Shown piece after piece: positions 63,335 to 64,000 of a DNA stretch of 64,000 nt. The position numbers and the translations under genes are program-made. Origin of the DNA: Owenia fusiformis (Eukaryota > Annelida > Polychaeta > Sabellida > Oweniidae); NCBI GenBank assembly GCA_903813345.2, contig CAIIXF020000004.1, forward strand, positions 188,001 through 252,000. Reading direction: 5' to 3'. The notes under the pieces were generated by a model. That model did not search any database, was not told the origin of the DNA, and saw only the letters and a program-made list of their open reading frames with translations. Position 1 is the stretch's first letter; the number at the start of each line of letters is the position of its first letter.

Positions 63335-64000
63335 GGGATTCACATCAGAAAATATCTAGATACGTGCCACCATGCGTCATTGTAATTTGAAATTAATATT
63401 TATAAATTCGCAAATACTTTCTTATTATTATCAGGCCAGATAATATTAGAGAGTTAAAGCTTGCATATTAATGAGCTTTCGGATATAAGTTTTCAGCCAA
63501 ATTTAGGCCTACACTGCAACTTTAACTTTTAAATGACGCAAACACCACTGGGAAGGAAGGTTTCTCAAAGAAACAGGAAAGTACATTTCATTAGAAAAAA
63601 TTTCTTCATTTCCTAATCGAGAGATTTAATTTGTGAATATTCCAGCAATGGAGGGAATTAATTTCTAAGTTGTATTGTAATCACATTTTGGAACCGGTGT
63701 AAAAAGGTTAGTTGGTCCTATCAAATTACTCTCCTACTCTCCATTGATTTATATGGTGACCTAAATACAACTCTTTCTCTCAGTATCTTATACGCAATCA
63801 GGGCCAGTAAGGGCCGTTAAGAAAGGGAACCATAATGCCTGGGGGACCATCATTTCTTTCATACCGGAACTCACGAACCCTATCTTTGTTTCCAGAGTTC
63901 CTCCCCAGTGCTGCATCTGACTTGTACACGTAAAGGTTTATGTATTACGTATTCCAATTAATATTACTTATACCAAAAGCTCTTTACTAAGAAATATGTC
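63335..64000. other. No gene seen
   Basis: AT-rich intergenic DNA to the window edge; no exon or repeat recognised. Confidence 0.45.

Noticed and set aside
1-64000. tRNA, rRNA or other structural RNA genes
   Set aside because: I looked for TPsiC-like GGTTCGAATCC and paired arms and found none convincing; short hairpins are explained by fold-back transposons.

Overview
The window is animal nuclear DNA: AT-rich, with intron-rich genes, GT-AG introns of a few hundred bases, extracellular CUB and sushi mosaics, and very many minisatellites and fold-back transposons. It is most likely a marine invertebrate. The R2/HERO-type retrotransposon, the CUB/sushi protein and frequent 'taggccta' words lean towards a non-vertebrate deuterostome (hemichordate, echinoderm or lancelet-like). 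The species cannot be settled from this stretch, and all gene models below are hand-built from splice sites, reading-frame phase and remembered protein families.

Layout. 1-7 kb is repeats: a three-copy tandem repeat, a large palindrome with satellite arms (about 770-3670), and a Harbinger-like element inside an 86-bp tandem repeat. 8.7-13.8 kb, + strand: a gene for a protein with two HMG boxes (4 coding exons seen). 4.2-5.0 and 14.4-16.3 kb form a duplicated block; each copy has a 48-codon membrane-anchor ORF on the - strand beside a 64-bp minisatellite. 18.0-26.0 kb, - strand: 12 exons of a type I membrane protein with three CUB domains, five sushi (CCP) domains, a membrane segment and a long tail; its signal-peptide exon was not found. 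26-30.7 kb: intergenic, with mariner-type fold-back elements. 30.7-51.3 kb, - strand: centrobin (CNTROB), 22 coding exons whose phases all agree, about 1600 aa, with an RLE-type non-LTR retrotransposon and two large fold-back elements in its introns. 53.4-58.3 kb, + strand: TRAPPC1 (4 coding exons, 145 aa), head-to-head with CNTROB. 60.4-62.3 kb, + strand: a secreted carboxylesterase resembling bile-salt-activated lipase (2 exons, 595 aa), preceded by four GATA sites. A 521-bp fold-back element lies at 62.8-63.3 kb.

The most unusual signal is a recurring relation between tandem repeats and splice junctions. Several arrays have a monomer that is a copy of the neighbouring intron/exon junction. 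One CNTROB intron is almost entirely 13 copies of a 29-bp branch-point plus 3' splice-site cassette. Another is built of acceptor-like units carrying TGCATTATGGGA. CNTROB exon 1 is followed by extra copies of its own 5' splice site. The HMG-gene minisatellite repeats its own acceptor plus the first codons of exon 2. Second, three unrelated-looking fold-back elements share CAC...GTG ends and perfect 5-bp target duplications, as in the Transib/RAG group. Third, four of the five sushi domains carry a DxNxDG loop.
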